Below, piece after piece: positions 36,060 to 45,750 of a stretch of DNA of 64,000 bases. The stretch's first letter is position 1. Each line of letters begins with the position of its first letter. Made by a program: the position numbers and the translations under genes. Where the stretch lies: NCBI RefSeq assembly GCF_918378365.1, contig NZ_OU912926.1, positions 1,736,001 through 1,800,000 of the forward strand, written 5' to 3'. Origin of the DNA: Candidatus Nitrotoga arctica. GTDB taxonomy: Bacteria > Pseudomonadota > Gammaproteobacteria > Burkholderiales > Gallionellaceae. The notes beneath the pieces are model-generated. The model made no database searches. It saw nothing but the letters and a program-made list of their open reading frames with translations, and was not told the origin of the DNA.

Positions 36060-36381
36060 GAGCGTTCCCTGTGGGATGGTAAACTAGTACGGATAAAAAA
36101 TTACTTCACGACAGCTGTCTCTGGTATCCCTATACGAAAAAAGATTCAAGGGGGTTTCTTGATTGGATATGAGGCGATTACTCAGGGTTTTGGACGCTGG
36201 CCGAATTGGTTTTGACAAGAATATTGCACAGCGATCATTCGCAAAAATCGTCCATTTCTGCGGTTTTTTTGTTGTTGGATAAGCAACAAGGTGAAGATCA
36301 ACGTGGTCATTCATCAAGAGCAACAAAAGTATGCATCAATTTACGCAATATCCTGATTAAGTACTTTCAGACAAATTCAAC
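36060..36381. other. Divergent intergenic region lolC / rpfE-like
   Basis: About 320 bases between divergent genes; promoters for both should lie here. No RNA gene, terminator or repeat was clear to me. Confidence 0.35.
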
Positions 36382-37419
36382 ATGAAAAATGTAGACATCG
36401 TTATCCTTGATCTATTCTTGCCGCAAGAGATTTCTGTCGATGCTTGCGCCGATCTGTCAGTGCCTGTCCTTGAGAAAATGCTGGCGCGTGCCAAGTGTGA
36501 ATTGTTACCATCAGAAGTTTATTCAACAGGTACGCTGGAAGAGTGGCTATGCCGGGCTTTTGGTATCGCACGACAATTGGACGAACCCATCGCACCGATT
36601 ACCGTGATGGCGGACGGGATGCAGCCAGGTACCGGCTATTGGTTACGTGCAGACCCAGTACATTTGCAGATGCAGCGCACGCAATTGTTTTTGCATCCGG
36701 ATGTACCATTAAATGCTGATGAAGCGACTCAGCTGTGCGCCAGTTTGAATACACATTTTGCTGCTGAAGGTTTAAGTTTTTTTTCGCCTCATCCGCAGCG
36801 CTGGTATCTCTACATGGAGAGCATTCCAGACATCGTGACACGTCCTTTGTCACAGGTGGCAGGCAGGAATGTACAAACGCATTTGCCGAAAGGACAGGAT
36901 GCCTTGCGTTGGCATAAAATCTTCAACGAAATCCAAATGCTTTTTTTCGAACATGCTGTTAATCAGGCGCGCGAGGTGCATGGTGATTTGCCCATAAACA
37001 GTATATGGCTGTGGGGAGGAGGGCATGCGGTAGAGCAATTGGCACGGCCGTATACGAAAGTTTGTGGTGACAGTTTTCTGGCCGGGGCTTTCGCACAGGC
37101 GGCAGGCATTTCCTATCAGATATTGCCGGATGATTTAAGCCCGTATGTTGATGATAATGAGGGTGATATGCTAATCATCTGGGAAGGTTTGCGCCGGCCT
37201 TTCCAACAAGGCGACCTGCATGCCTGGCGCGATTCAGTGCAATGCCTGGAGCAAAGTTATATCGCACCATTATGGAAAGCACTGCGTAACGGGCACATCA
37301 AGCAGCTGAGCTTGAATGTACTGAATGCAGGCGTTGTCAATCGATTTGTGTTGACGCGCAGTGCGGTGTGGAAGCCGTGGCGTTTGTCTAAATCTTTGGC
37401 GCAATATGCGTTGGCATAG
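36382..37419 (+). CDS. RpfE-type / phosphoglycerate-mutase-like regulatory protein
   Basis: 345 residues. Resembles the RpfE family, related to alkaline-phosphatase-fold phosphoglycerate mutases: ADGMQPGTGYWLRADPVHLQ, LPKGQDALRWHKIFNEIQML, NSIWLWGGGHAV, and a C-terminal segment with WEGLRRPFQQGD. The metal ligands of a real mutase are not all seen, so a regulatory or structural role is likely. In betaproteobacteria it is commonly found close to recJ or accA. No operon link is certain: accA follows after about 110 bases. Confidence 0.7.
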   Translation: MKNVDIVILDLFLPQEISVDACADLSVPVLEKMLARAKCELLPSEVYSTGTLEEWLCRAFGIARQLDEPIAPITVMADGMQPGTGYWLRADPVHLQMQRTQLFLHPDVPLNADEATQLCASLNTHFAAEGLSFFSPHPQRWYLYMESIPDIVTRPLSQVAGRNVQTHLPKGQDALRWHKIFNEIQMLFFEHAVNQAREVHGDLPINSIWLWGGGHAVEQLARPYTKVCGDSFLAGAFAQAAGISYQILPDDLSPYVDDNEGDMLIIWEGLRRPFQQGDLHAWRDSVQCLEQSYIAPLWKALRNGHIKQLSLNVLNAGVVNRFVLTRSAVWKPWRLSKSLAQYALA

Positions 37420-37532
37420 CGTAAATAACCAAACTAAAATTTTTCAGCAATCCAACAAAATTCTATCCGCGCTTCTTTGGCCTGGCTAACCAGATACTGT
37501 ATCATTTGAATACGCAAATAAATACGAAATTT

Positions 37533-38498
37533 ATGAAAGCTATCTTCTTGGATTTTGAGCAGCCCATCGCCGAATTGGCAGGCAAAATTGAGCAACTGCG
37601 CTTTGTACAGAATGATTCTGCACTTGATATTTCCGATGAAATTAACCGTCTACAAATAAAAAGCCAGGCGTTAGCTAAGGATATTTACGCCAAGCTCACA
37701 CCGTGGCAAATCTCGCAAGTGTCACGCCATCCACAGCGCCCCTACACGCTAGATTACATTCAGCACCTGTTTACTGATTTTGAGGAACTGCATGGAGATC
37801 GCTCCTATGCCGATGATCCGGCTATCGTCGGCGGGCTGGCGCGTTTTAATGGCCAAAGTGTAATGGTGATCGGACATCAAAAAGGGCGGGATACCAAGGA
37901 GCGACAATATCGCAACTTTGGCATGCCTCGCCCCGAGGGCTACCGCAAAGCGATGCGCTTGATGCGGCTGGCGGAGAAATTCGATATTCCCATTATGACT
38001 TTTATTGACACTCCGGGTGCATACCCCGGAATTGGTGCCGAAGAACGTGGTCAGTCCGAAGCCATCGGAAAAAGCTTGTATGTGATGGCAGAACTACGGG
38101 TGCCATTGATTTGTACGGTGATCGGAGAGGGCGGCTCTGGTGGCGCGTTGGCCATTGCGGTCGGTGACGTGTTGTTGATGCTGCAATACGCCACATACTC
38201 AGTCATCTCGCCAGAAGGCTGCGCTGCCATCCTTTGGAAAAATGCAGACAAGACGGCTGATGCGGCTGAAACGCTGGGTATCACCGCGACCAGATTGAAG
38301 ACGTTAGGGTTGATTGACAAGATCGTTAACGAACCGCTGGGCGGTGCTCACCGTGATTGTGAAGCAATGATGCTGACTCTGAAAAAAAGCTTACAAGACG
38401 CCCTGAAACAGGTGCAATCTCACTCCATAGACAAGTTATTACAGATCCGTTTCAACCGCGTAATGGGCTATGGCAAATTCAAGGAAGTCGAGCTTTGA
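37533..38498 (+). CDS. accA: Acetyl-CoA carboxylase carboxyltransferase alpha subunit
   Basis: 321 residues from [15 protein letters not shown], the usual family start; a TTG at 37506 would add nine residues. Motifs: [60 protein letters not shown], and [15 protein letters not shown]. With AccD it transfers CO2 from biotin to acetyl-CoA to form malonyl-CoA, the committed step of fatty-acid synthesis. The tail overlaps tilS by 29 bases, so they share a transcript. Confidence 0.96.
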   Translation: MKAIFLDFEQPIAELAGKIEQLRFVQNDSALDISDEINRLQIKSQALAKDIYAKLTPWQISQVSRHPQRPYTLDYIQHLFTDFEELHGDRSYADDPAIVGGLARFNGQSVMVIGHQKGRDTKERQYRNFGMPRPEGYRKAMRLMRLAEKFDIPIMTFIDTPGAYPGIGAEERGQSEAIGKSLYVMAELRVPLICTVIGEGGSGGALAIAVGDVLLMLQYATYSVISPEGCAAILWKNADKTADAAETLGITATRLKTLGLIDKIVNEPLGGAHRDCEAMMLTLKKSLQDALKQVQSHSIDKLLQIRFNRVMGYGKFKEVEL

Positions 38499-39822
38499 TT
38501 TAACAGAGCACGTCGCCGACGCGCTCTCACCCTTGCTTCCTGCGGACAGCTCCATCCTGCTCGGATTAAGCGGTGGTGTTGATTCGGTCGTCCTGCTGCA
38601 CCTGCTACAGCAGCTTTCCCTCCGTTGCTCATGGCGTTTAAGCGCATTGCATGTACATCACGGTATCAGCCCGCAGGCGGATGTTTGGGCGGTATTTTGT
38701 GCTGATTTGTGCGCGCTCTATGGAGTCTCCCTGCAAGTCGAACATGTAGATATCGCGCCGTTACGCTCGCTAGGCATTGAGGCGGCGGCGCGAAAACTTC
38801 GTCACGCCGCGCTTGCACAACAGCAGGTGGATTTTGTAGCGCTGGCGCATCATCTTGATGATCAAGCTGAAACTTTGCTGCTGCAATTGTTGCGCGGGGC
38901 TGGGGTGCGTGGCGCAAGCGCTATGCCAGCGATAAAGTATCGTACCAATGCCCCAACACTGTTACGCCCTTTACTTAATATTCCTCGTTCCATATTGCTG
39001 GAATACGCCCAACAACATAACCTCCAATGGGTGGAAGATGAAAGCAACGCTGATGACACTTACCCACGCAATTTTTTACGTCATCGCATACTGCCGCTGT
39101 TAGAACAACGCTTTCCAACCTACCGCAAAACTTTGTTGCGCAGCGCACAACATTTTGCCGAAGCAACTGAACTGCTGGATCAATTGGCACAACAGGATGC
39201 GGATGGGGCAATATCGAATAACTGTTTGGATATTAAGCAATTGCGTGTGTTAGGCATTGTACGGGGGAAAAATTTATTGCGTTATTTCCTTACAGCGCAG
39301 GGGGCAGCCATTCCGGACAGTACACGGCTACAAGAAATGCTGCGCCAGCTGTGCAATGCTCGCCAAGATGCGCAGGTGTGCATCGACTGGCAGGGCTGGC
39401 AAATGCGTCGATATCGCGACCACGCTTACACCATGCCTGCGTTGCCGCCACCGATTGATTTTACCGTTACGTGGCATGGTGAAGCAGAAATATTGTTGCC
39501 TCCACCACACGGTGTGCTTCATTTTAGAAATACCATCGGACAGGGTATCAGTGTGGCAAAGTTACAACTTGGAATTGCCAAAATTCGTTCGCGTCGTGGT
39601 GGCGAAAACATTCGAGTGAATGCGGCGCGACCGCAACGCGACTTAAAAAATCTGTTGCAAGAGCATGGGATGCTACCATGGCAACGCGACTTATTACCCT
39701 TGCTTTTTTGCGATACTGACTTAGTGTGTGTCCCTGGCATAGCAATAGCCAGTACATATCAGGCTCAACCGGATGAAGCTGGAGTGGTGGTCATTTGGCG
39801 CGCAGATCTCAATACGGAATAA
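38470..39822 (+). CDS. tilS: tRNA(Ile)-lysidine synthase
   Basis: 450 residues. The PP-loop SGGVDSV near residue 35 binds ATP; later blocks [22 protein letters not shown] and [17 protein letters not shown] are typical. The C-terminal substrate-binding domain contains [26 protein letters not shown]. Converts cytidine 34 of tRNA-Ile(CAU) to lysidine so it reads AUA; essential in bacteria. It starts within the end of accA. Confidence 0.95.
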   Translation: MANSRKSSFDLTEHVADALSPLLPADSSILLGLSGGVDSVVLLHLLQQLSLRCSWRLSALHVHHGISPQADVWAVFCADLCALYGVSLQVEHVDIAPLRSLGIEAAARKLRHAALAQQQVDFVALAHHLDDQAETLLLQLLRGAGVRGASAMPAIKYRTNAPTLLRPLLNIPRSILLEYAQQHNLQWVEDESNADDTYPRNFLRHRILPLLEQRFPTYRKTLLRSAQHFAEATELLDQLAQQDADGAISNNCLDIKQLRVLGIVRGKNLLRYFLTAQGAAIPDSTRLQEMLRQLCNARQDAQVCIDWQGWQMRRYRDHAYTMPALPPPIDFTVTWHGEAEILLPPPHGVLHFRNTIGQGISVAKLQLGIAKIRSRRGGENIRVNAARPQRDLKNLLQEHGMLPWQRDLLPLLFCDTDLVCVPGIAIASTYQAQPDEAGVVVIWRADLNTE

Positions 39823-39992
39823 ATTCCCGGCTACTGGATGGTGAAGCAGTTCAGAGTGGCTTTCCAGTCCAGATTAATATTGTCCACTAGTGCTAGGTAA
39901 AATAGTCAGGATGAACTACGAGTTTTTGATAACTTTGTGCAGACTCCTGTTAATCGACTAGATTGAATATGTCGTATAGATCACTTTTCGGA

Positions 39993-40334
39993 TTATCTAT
40001 AGCTAACTGTAGGGTAACCTTCCCTTATCAATATCTTAACTTTTCCATAAGTAGAAATAATTTTTATAACTTCTTTTTGCTTAATAAAGTCAAAGAGTTC
40101 AATGGTTGTATAGTCCTGTAAATAGTGATCACTAATTTTGAATTCTTTGGTAATTCCGGAAATTTCCATATAAAAAACCACTTCGTTAGCATCAAATTCA
40201 TGCTTGTGCCTGACTTTACACCCCGGAATAATATTTGATAGATGCTTGCTTATTACCTCATGCTTTACTTTCATTTCCCTTATTTCGCTCATTTGAGGTA
40301 ATTTGAACCATTTTATCATCCAGTTTCTTAGCAT
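39993..40334 (-). CDS. Hypothetical protein
   Basis: 113 residues, cytoplasmic, mixed alpha/beta by appearance (KVKHEVISKHLSNIIPGCKV). No motif or family I recognise. AT-rich and lying between tilS and an IS30 relic, so it may be horizontally acquired. It could be a small stand-alone gene. The ORF looks protein-like, but there is no independent support for its being a gene. Confidence 0.4.
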   Translation of the reverse strand: MLRNWMIKWFKLPQMSEIREMKVKHEVISKHLSNIIPGCKVRHKHEFDANEVVFYMEISGITKEFKISDHYLQDYTTIELFDFIKQKEVIKIISTYGKVKILIREGYPTVSYR

Positions 40335-40378
40335 TTAATTATGTAAGTGCATTCTAGCCTAATTGAGGAATAGCTATA

Positions 40379-40540
40379 GTTGTTATTACTGATGTTACTG
40401 AAGAGCAAGTGCAGCGAGCGGTAGAACGACTCAACCACCGGCCACGCAAAGTGCTGGGTTTCAGATCACCGCATGAAGTACTATTCGGGGTGGAGATGCG
40501 CTACACCAAACCAACATTAGCTGTTGCACTTCGAACTTGA
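40379..40540 (+). pseudogene. C-terminal relic of an IS30-family transposase
   Basis: One frame reads EEQVQRAVERLNHRPRKVLG then FRSPHEVLFGVEMRYTKP, stop. This is the usual C-terminal end of IS30-type transposases (LN-RPRK-LGF-TP-EVF). There is no start and no catalytic core. It differs from the intact IS30 copy at 41436-42467, so it is from another element. Confidence 0.75.
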
Positions 40541-40684
40541 ATCCGCCCAATTAAAATTGTAAGCTCAACAAGATTAATACAACTAAATTTGTTACTGCAG
40601 GGTCAATAGTTTTATAATTTCTTGTAATTGATACGATGACTTGGTACAGTTCACCGTCTTTTCAACCACACGGAAGTCAACATC

Positions 40685-40978
40685 ATGAATAAATCAGAAT
40701 TGATTGATGCAGTAGCCAAATCCACTAAGCAGACAAAGTCTAGTATAGAAGAAACCTTAAATGCACTAACGGCGGCGATTCAAACTTCTTTAACAAAAGG
40801 CAATAACGTCCAACTAATAGGTTTTGGTACTTTTGCCGTAGAAGCACGCGCTGCAAGAATCGGCCGCAATCCAGCCACAGGCAAAGAATTAAAGATATCA
40901 GCCAAGAATGTTGTTAAATTCAAAGTCGGTAGTAAGTTGAAAGATGCGGTCGCTGGTGCAAAAACCAAGAAAAAATAA
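40685..40978 (+). CDS. hupB: HU-family DNA-binding protein
   Basis: 97 residues. Classic HU/IHF fold: N-terminal dimerisation helices MNKSELIDAVAKSTKQTKSS, the conserved GFGTF, and the DNA-binding beta arm RIGRNPATGKELKI with the intercalating Pro. C-terminus is Lys-rich (AKTKKK), a little longer than E. coli HU. A nucleoid-associated architectural protein. No operon partner; a tiny Lys-rich gene follows 127 bases later. Confidence 0.93.
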   Translation: MNKSELIDAVAKSTKQTKSSIEETLNALTAAIQTSLTKGNNVQLIGFGTFAVEARAARIGRNPATGKELKISAKNVVKFKVGSKLKDAVAGAKTKKK

Positions 40979-41105
40979 CAGGATATTGTTTAACTACCAA
41001 AATCTGCGGGATATCCGATATTTTATATCTTCTGCAGATTAATTAAATCAAGAATCGGAAGCAGAGTTATTCTTTATAATTTCAATATTATCAAGGAGTA
41101 AAATT

Positions 41106-41219
41106 ATGAGCAAAGGTCAAGAAAGTAAAAAGGCGGTCAAGAAGGAACCCACGAAAACACTGAAAGAAAAAAAGGCCGCAAAAAAAATAAAAAAAGATGA
41201 AAAGATGCGCCAAGGATAA
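41106..41219 (+). CDS. 37-residue Lys-rich small protein
   Basis: Preceded by AAGGAG at a good distance. The peptide is extremely basic (KTLKEKKAAKKIKKDEKM) with no hydrophobic segment. Similar tiny Lys-rich proteins exist in betaproteobacteria, function unknown; a nucleic-acid-binding role would suit its charge. It lies downstream of HU and before a strong terminator at 41363-41405. Confidence 0.6.
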   Translation: MSKGQESKKAVKKEPTKTLKEKKAAKKIKKDEKMRQG

Positions 41220-41362
41220 ATACCATATCAGCATCTAGCACACCCGCCAAAAAACGCTTAAACGTAAGCAACGGAGACTGTTAGAGAAGATTTAAGAAGC
41301 TGACGTATTTCAGGAGAATTGGCTAGTTTTTTGACATTTTCAAGAATCAGTAATCTAACCTT

Positions 41363-41405
41363 AAAGGTGTTGCGTAATAATGAATTACGCAACACCTTTT
41401 TTATT
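41363..41405 (+). terminator. Strong intrinsic terminator
   Basis: A 16-bp perfect stem (AAAGGTGTTGCGTAAT / ATTACGCAACACCTTT) with a 5-base loop is followed by a T-run (TTTTTTATT). Plus orientation fits termination of the Lys-rich small gene or of HU. Confidence 0.8.
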
Positions 41406-41420
41406 GGGGGCGGATTCAAG

Positions 41421-42505
41421 AACCAACCACAACAGTTAATGTTTAGTCGCGAATTTAGCGAATTCCATATTGAGCAGGAGCTCGTTGTAAACCGCTACGG
41501 GTGTTCGAAATCCGAGCGATTTCCTCGGACGTGTATTTAAACTCCAAGCAATTTCATCCAACTGTTCTTGCGTGTAGGTCGACAGGTCTACTCCCTTCGG
41601 CAAATACTGGCGCAGCAGTCCGTTCGTATTTTCGTTCAAGCCGCGTTGCCACGGGCTGTGCGGGTCGCAGAAGTAAACCGCCATACCCGTTCGTTCAGTC
41701 AGTTGCACGTGTTTGCTCATCTCGCGCCCCTGATCGTAGGTGAAGGTCTTGCGTAGCTCTGGCGGAATTGCACTGAGCGCTTCACTGAAACCGTCCAGGG
41801 CAGATTGCGCCGTGCCATCAGCCATTTTGGCTAACACCACCAGTAATGTAGTGCGTTCGACCAGCGTGCCGACTGAGGAACGGTTCATCGCACCTTTGAT
41901 CATGTCGGCTTCCCAGTGCCCCGCTATCAAACGATCCGCCACTTCCGGCGGACGCAGGTGGATGCTCTGCATTTCTGCGATATGTCCGCGACCATCTGGA
42001 GCACGGGTCTTGGAACGGCGCTTGTCACGACTCCAGCGTAAGCTGGCAATCAATTCACGGCGCAGTTCACCACGCGGCATGGCGTAAAGGGTGTGGTAAA
42101 TCGTTTCATGGCTTACACGTTGTGAAGGCTGATCTGGGTACATACTTTTAAGTGTGCCTGCAATTTGCTCAGGTGACCATTTCTTCTTGAGATGTTCCTT
42201 CACAACTTCAAACAACGGATTCCCCTCCACGAGCTTCAATGGCCTACGGGGCTTGATTCGCAAACGGCGTGCCTGTTCGCCAGCCAAGGAGGCAACGTAG
42301 CCAGACTCACATCCCAAATCTCGTGCAATCTCGTTTGAGATAGTGCTTGGCGAGCGTTTCAAGAATCGCCCAATTTCCCTCAGTCCACTTCCTTCTCGTT
42401 TCATTAGCATAATCGTCGCGCGCTCTTCAGCATTCAACTGCTTGTAATGCTTTCCTGATTTCTCCATTCCAACACCTTAACCTCTCCAAGGTGTTGTGGT
42501 TGGTT
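41421..42505 (-). mobile_element. IS30-family insertion sequence, complete
   Basis: 1,085 bases bounded by exact 14-bp inverted repeats AACCAACCACAACA (41421-41434) and TGTTGTGGTTGGTT (42492-42505). It contains one full transposase gene. I could not see a target-site duplication. Inside the right end, an inverted repeat CAACACCTT / AAGGTGTTG (42470-42478 / 42488-42496) sits next to the transposase start. Confidence 0.9.
41436..42467 (-). CDS. IS30-family transposase
   Basis: 343 residues, full length. N-terminal helix-turn-helix domain (REIGRFLKRSPSTISNEIAR). A DDE integrase core follows, with Asp in HWEADMIKG, Asp in TFTYDQGREM and Glu in GLNENTNGLLRQYLPKG. It recognises the element's ends and moves it by a cut-and-paste or intermediate-circle route typical of IS30. 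The reading frame is intact, so the element may be active. The start codon lies next to a hairpin that could block its translation when it is transcribed from outside. Confidence 0.95.
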   Translation of the reverse strand: MEKSGKHYKQLNAEERATIMLMKREGSGLREIGRFLKRSPSTISNEIARDLGCESGYVASLAGEQARRLRIKPRRPLKLVEGNPLFEVVKEHLKKKWSPEQIAGTLKSMYPDQPSQRVSHETIYHTLYAMPRGELRRELIASLRWSRDKRRSKTRAPDGRGHIAEMQSIHLRPPEVADRLIAGHWEADMIKGAMNRSSVGTLVERTTLLVVLAKMADGTAQSALDGFSEALSAIPPELRKTFTYDQGREMSKHVQLTERTGMAVYFCDPHSPWQRGLNENTNGLLRQYLPKGVDLSTYTQEQLDEIAWSLNTRPRKSLGFRTPVAVYNELLLNMEFAKFATKH

Positions 42506-42556
42506 ATTGAGCGCGCCGGGTTTATCCAAGGGTGTAATTGCGTTTCCCTATCCACT

Positions 42557-42616
42557 TCAGGCATCGATGGGCACTGTCTCGGTCTTGAAGTGACCACACT
42601 TCGAACAGACGAGCAT
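42557..42616 (-). pseudogene. Possible relic of a GDCCVxC-type small zinc protein
   Basis: 19 codons read MLVCSKCGHFKTETVPIDA, stop. This matches the start of small Cys-rich proteins (C-x2-CG-x-x-KTE-x-PxDAC). The stop replaces the codon where a Cys is expected. It lies between the IS30 end and the HtrA relic. Short, so tentative. Confidence 0.35.
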
Positions 42617-42641
42617 CAATTTCGCACAGTTAACGTTATCT

Positions 42642-43264
42642 TCAATTTCCCGGTTGCAGGGCCACAGCTAGGTCCCGCTTTTCACCTTGATGCATTACAG
42701 TCAGCTGGATTACATCGCCGACTTTGTAGTCACCAAGACGGGCCAGCAGTTTTTGTACCGAATAGACATCCTTGCCATTAACCGCCACGAGAATGTCGCC
42801 AAGAGTCATACCTTGTTGGGTCACTGTCACGCCCTTGAGACCCACTTTTTCGGCGGCTGATCTTGGATGCACGCACAGTACCACTATACCCTTGGTGCCA
42901 GTGATAGCATTCAATCGTTCGTTGATTTGTTCATCAGCTTCGATACCCAAAGCTGGACGAGAGTATATTTCCCACTCTTGATTAGTTGTGGCACCACGCG
43001 CATTACGGTGTCTACAGGGACAGCAAAACCGATACAGGCGGATGCCCCACTGGGACTGTAGACGGCGGTATTGATGCCAATGAGACGACCCGCTGAATCC
43101 AGCAGCGGACCGCCCGAGTTGCCAGGATTGTGATTTGGCGAAATTCGGCTCGATGCTGCCGAAGCAATAAACCATAGCCTCTTTACATGAGCAAGCCAGC
43201 AACTTTTTATACCTAAATTATGAACGCTATGAATATCCTTTTGAATCTGCTTATAAGTTGCCAT
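42642..43264 (-). pseudogene. Chimeric, frameshifted relic of an HtrA/DegP-type protease
   Basis: The start ([20 protein letters not shown] then [10 protein letters not shown], with AAGGAG upstream) is the front of an unrelated small conserved protein. The frame then runs into [20 protein letters not shown], the active-site Ser region of an HtrA protease; the His and Asp part is missing. A one-base shift near 42965 moves the match to another frame ([15 protein letters not shown], then the PDZ domain with GMTLGDILVAVNGKDV) up to the stop at 42642. So it is a fusion plus a frameshift and is probably dead. The IS30 element lies 135 bases away and may have helped cause the rearrangement. Confidence 0.78.
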
Positions 43265-43439
43265 TTACTCTCCTTAGAGAAATAAAAAAAACTCATATCG
43301 CTGACGAGCCAAATATTAATTAGTGCTGATGAATGAAAAACTGTCGGTTTACTGATCTCAAATGGAATACATTTCCGAGATAAATACGAGACAAGATGCA
43401 AGGAATAATGGGCTTTATTTATATAAGCCATTGTTTAAT

Positions 43440-43515
43440 TGGCGTCCCCAACGAGATTCGAACTCGTGTTACCGCCGTGAAAGGGCGGTGTCCTAGGCCT
43501 CTAGACGATGGGGAC
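43440..43515 (-). tRNA. tRNA-Glu (UUC)
   Basis: 76 bases. On the minus strand it starts GTCCCCATCGTCTAGAGG. The anticodon stem CCGCC / GGCGG encloses CTTTCAC, giving anticodon TTC (Glu). T-arm GAGTTCGAATCTC. Acceptor GTCCCCA / TGGGGAC, with an encoded CCA. It lies 24 bases downstream of tRNA-Ala on the same strand. Confidence 0.95.
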
Positions 43516-43538
43516 TAAAGGGCTTGATGATGCCATTT

Positions 43539-43614
<76 letters not shown>

Positions 43615-43675
43615 AAAATGTGCGCGCATTATAATGATCGAGGCTATCCTTGTAAAGCTGAATACCCGGTAAGTG

Positions 43676-45067
43676 TCAAAGATGTCGTGCTATACGCGCT
43701 AATACGACCTCGCGCGAAAACAGCATTAATACTGCATCTACCGAGGGTGTCTGGGTTTGCCCAGTGAGCATTACGCGCAACGGCATCGCCAACTTAGGCA
43801 TTTTCAAACCATGTTTACTTACAATTTCCTTGATCGCGGTCCCAATCGCCACAGCTTCCCATACGACATCTTTTAGGCGCTCCGCAAGTTCACGCAAAGC
43901 AGGTATCGCTTCAGCAGATAGTTGGGCATTCAGCAATTCCTGATTGGGATGCAAGTCAATATAAAATACTTCTGCTGCATCCGCCAATTCATTGAGAGTT
44001 ACGACTCGTTCTTTATAAAGGGCAATTATGGCTTCTAGAGCAGGTACGGCGCTCACCAATACGCCCCGTGCTTCCAAGCGCGGACGTGTTAACGCAACAA
44101 GCCGCGTATTATCGGCCTGCTTTATGTAGTGCTGATTGAGCCAGTTTAATTTCTCTGTATTAAATTGTGCCGCAGATGGCGTGATATGGTCGAGGTCGAA
44201 CCACGCGCAAAACTGCTCCACCGAAAAAACTTCATCATTACCGTGCGACCATCCCAGTCTTGCCAGGTAATTAATCACTGCCTCCGGCAGATAACCCTCT
44301 TCGTCATATTGCATCACACTAACTGCACCATGGCGCTTGGACAGTTTCTGCCCATCGTCACCCAATATCATTGATAGATGTGCGTACTGTGGCACATTGG
44401 CGCCCAATGCCTTGAGGATATTAATCTGACGCGGGGTATTATTGACATGGTCATCGCCGCGTATTACGTGCGTAATGCCCATATCCCAATCATCTACTAC
44501 TACACAAAAATTATAGGTAGGTGTGCCATCGGCACGGGCAATAATGAGATCATCTAGCTCTCCATTGTCAAATTCAATGTGCCCTTTCACCAAATCTTTC
44601 CACGTTACCAATCCTCTAGCAGGATTCTTGAAACGCACCACTGGCATCGTTTCAGCAGGTGGTTCAGGCAGTATCTTGCCGGATTCTGGACGCCAGTGAC
44701 CGTCGTAACGTGGTTTTTCACCACTTGCACGTTGGGCCTCACGCATAGTTTCCAGTTCACTTGGCGAGGTGTAACAGTAATAGGCTAATCCCTGCGCCAG
44801 CATATGCTGGATCACCTCTTTATATCGTCCCATACACTGCATTTGATAAAACGGGCCTTCGTCATAACTCAGATTAAGCCAAACCATGCCATCTAGAATG
44901 GCTTGTACCGCCTCAGGTGTGGAGCGTTCTACATCAGTATCTTCTATGCGCAAGATAAAAGTGCCACCATGCTTGCGGGCATAAGCCCAAGAGAATAGTG
45001 CAGTGCGGGCGCCGCCGATATGCAGATAACCCGTGGGGCTAGGCGCGAAACGAGTACGTATGGTCAT
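43676..45067 (-). CDS. gltX: Glutamyl-tRNA synthetase
   Basis: 463 residues, class I synthetase. HIGH-like motif [18 protein letters not shown]-like [11 protein letters not shown], and the glutamate-binding region FAPSPTG. Charges tRNA-Glu, and its cognate tRNA-Glu is encoded just downstream. Full length with no anomalies. The two tRNA genes lie 61 and 160 bases after its stop codon, in the same orientation, so they may share its transcript. Confidence 0.95.
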   Translation of the reverse strand: MTIRTRFAPSPTGYLHIGGARTALFSWAYARKHGGTFILRIEDTDVERSTPEAVQAILDGMVWLNLSYDEGPFYQMQCMGRYKEVIQHMLAQGLAYYCYTSPSELETMREAQRASGEKPRYDGHWRPESGKILPEPPAETMPVVRFKNPARGLVTWKDLVKGHIEFDNGELDDLIIARADGTPTYNFCVVVDDWDMGITHVIRGDDHVNNTPRQINILKALGANVPQYAHLSMILGDDGQKLSKRHGAVSVMQYDEEGYLPEAVINYLARLGWSHGNDEVFSVEQFCAWFDLDHITPSAAQFNTEKLNWLNQHYIKQADNTRLVALTRPRLEARGVLVSAVPALEAIIALYKERVVTLNELADAAEVFYIDLHPNQELLNAQLSAEAIPALRELAERLKDVVWEAVAIGTAIKEIVSKHGLKMPKLAMPLRVMLTGQTQTPSVDAVLMLFSREVVLARIARHL

Positions 45068-45336
45068 AATTTTTAATCAGTAATTTTAGTCACGAACAGG
45101 ATACACATTTTACGCCACCTTGCCGCTCGCACTACTATCAAAGTTAGCATCAAACAGATTTACCCGGTACTGCAGCACATAAACTGTCCGCTTTTGATTT
45201 CTCTATATTTACCAATGACGGCCTCTAATTTTCGCAAGCTGGCGAATGTTCCACGACGTAGGCGTAGCTTGCTGCTCACTTTTGGTCCAACATTTGAGCT
45301 TGGCTTGGAATTCGGTTATGATGGTATGCTTTATAT

Positions 45337-45413
45337 AGGCGCGTAGCTCAGCTGGTTAGAGCACCACCTTGACATGGTGGGGGTCGTTGGTTCGAGTCCA
45401 ATCGCGCCTACCA
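45337..45413 (+). tRNA. tRNA-Val (GAC)
   Basis: 77 bases with 7-bp acceptor stem AGGCGCG / CGCGCCT. Anticodon stem CCACC / GGTGG encloses TTGACAT, giving anticodon GAC (Val). T-arm GTTGGTTCGAGTCCAAT. CCA is encoded. The IS1595 element begins about 340 bases downstream. Confidence 0.95.
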
Positions 45414-45750
45414 CTGAATTTGTAGTATAATCAGTGGCTTGCCGTATATAAAACAGACCATAAGTTTTCTTTTACGGACTTATTCAGCACCCTCTCCTCA
45501 CACATCCATTGTCCGATACTGGCCACTGCAATATTTAAAATCAATTTATCATTACAATCATTCCGTCAATCCTGTAATGCTTCTTTCTGTCGTGCTTCTG
45601 CGTAGCCGCGGGAATAGATAATTTCCATCAATTCCAGCTTTTTTTAGTCAGCCCTTAATCGTGTCAGGTACAAGAGTTAAAATCTCGTGAATGAGTCGCT
45701 TTAAAAGCTTTTTTCCATATTTGACCGGCCAAATAGATGCAGGAATCCTG
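45414..45750. other. Non-coding stretch between tRNA-Val and IS1595
   Basis: About 340 bases. A minus-strand frame next to the IS end reads like the tail of a protein (ASIWPVKYGKKLLKRLIHEI) that the element may have interrupted, but it has no clear family. Nothing else seen. Confidence 0.3.

Noticed and set aside
36084..36326. 80-codon minus-strand frame in the lolC/rpfE gap
   Set aside because: No ribosome site or family; composition is not protein-like.
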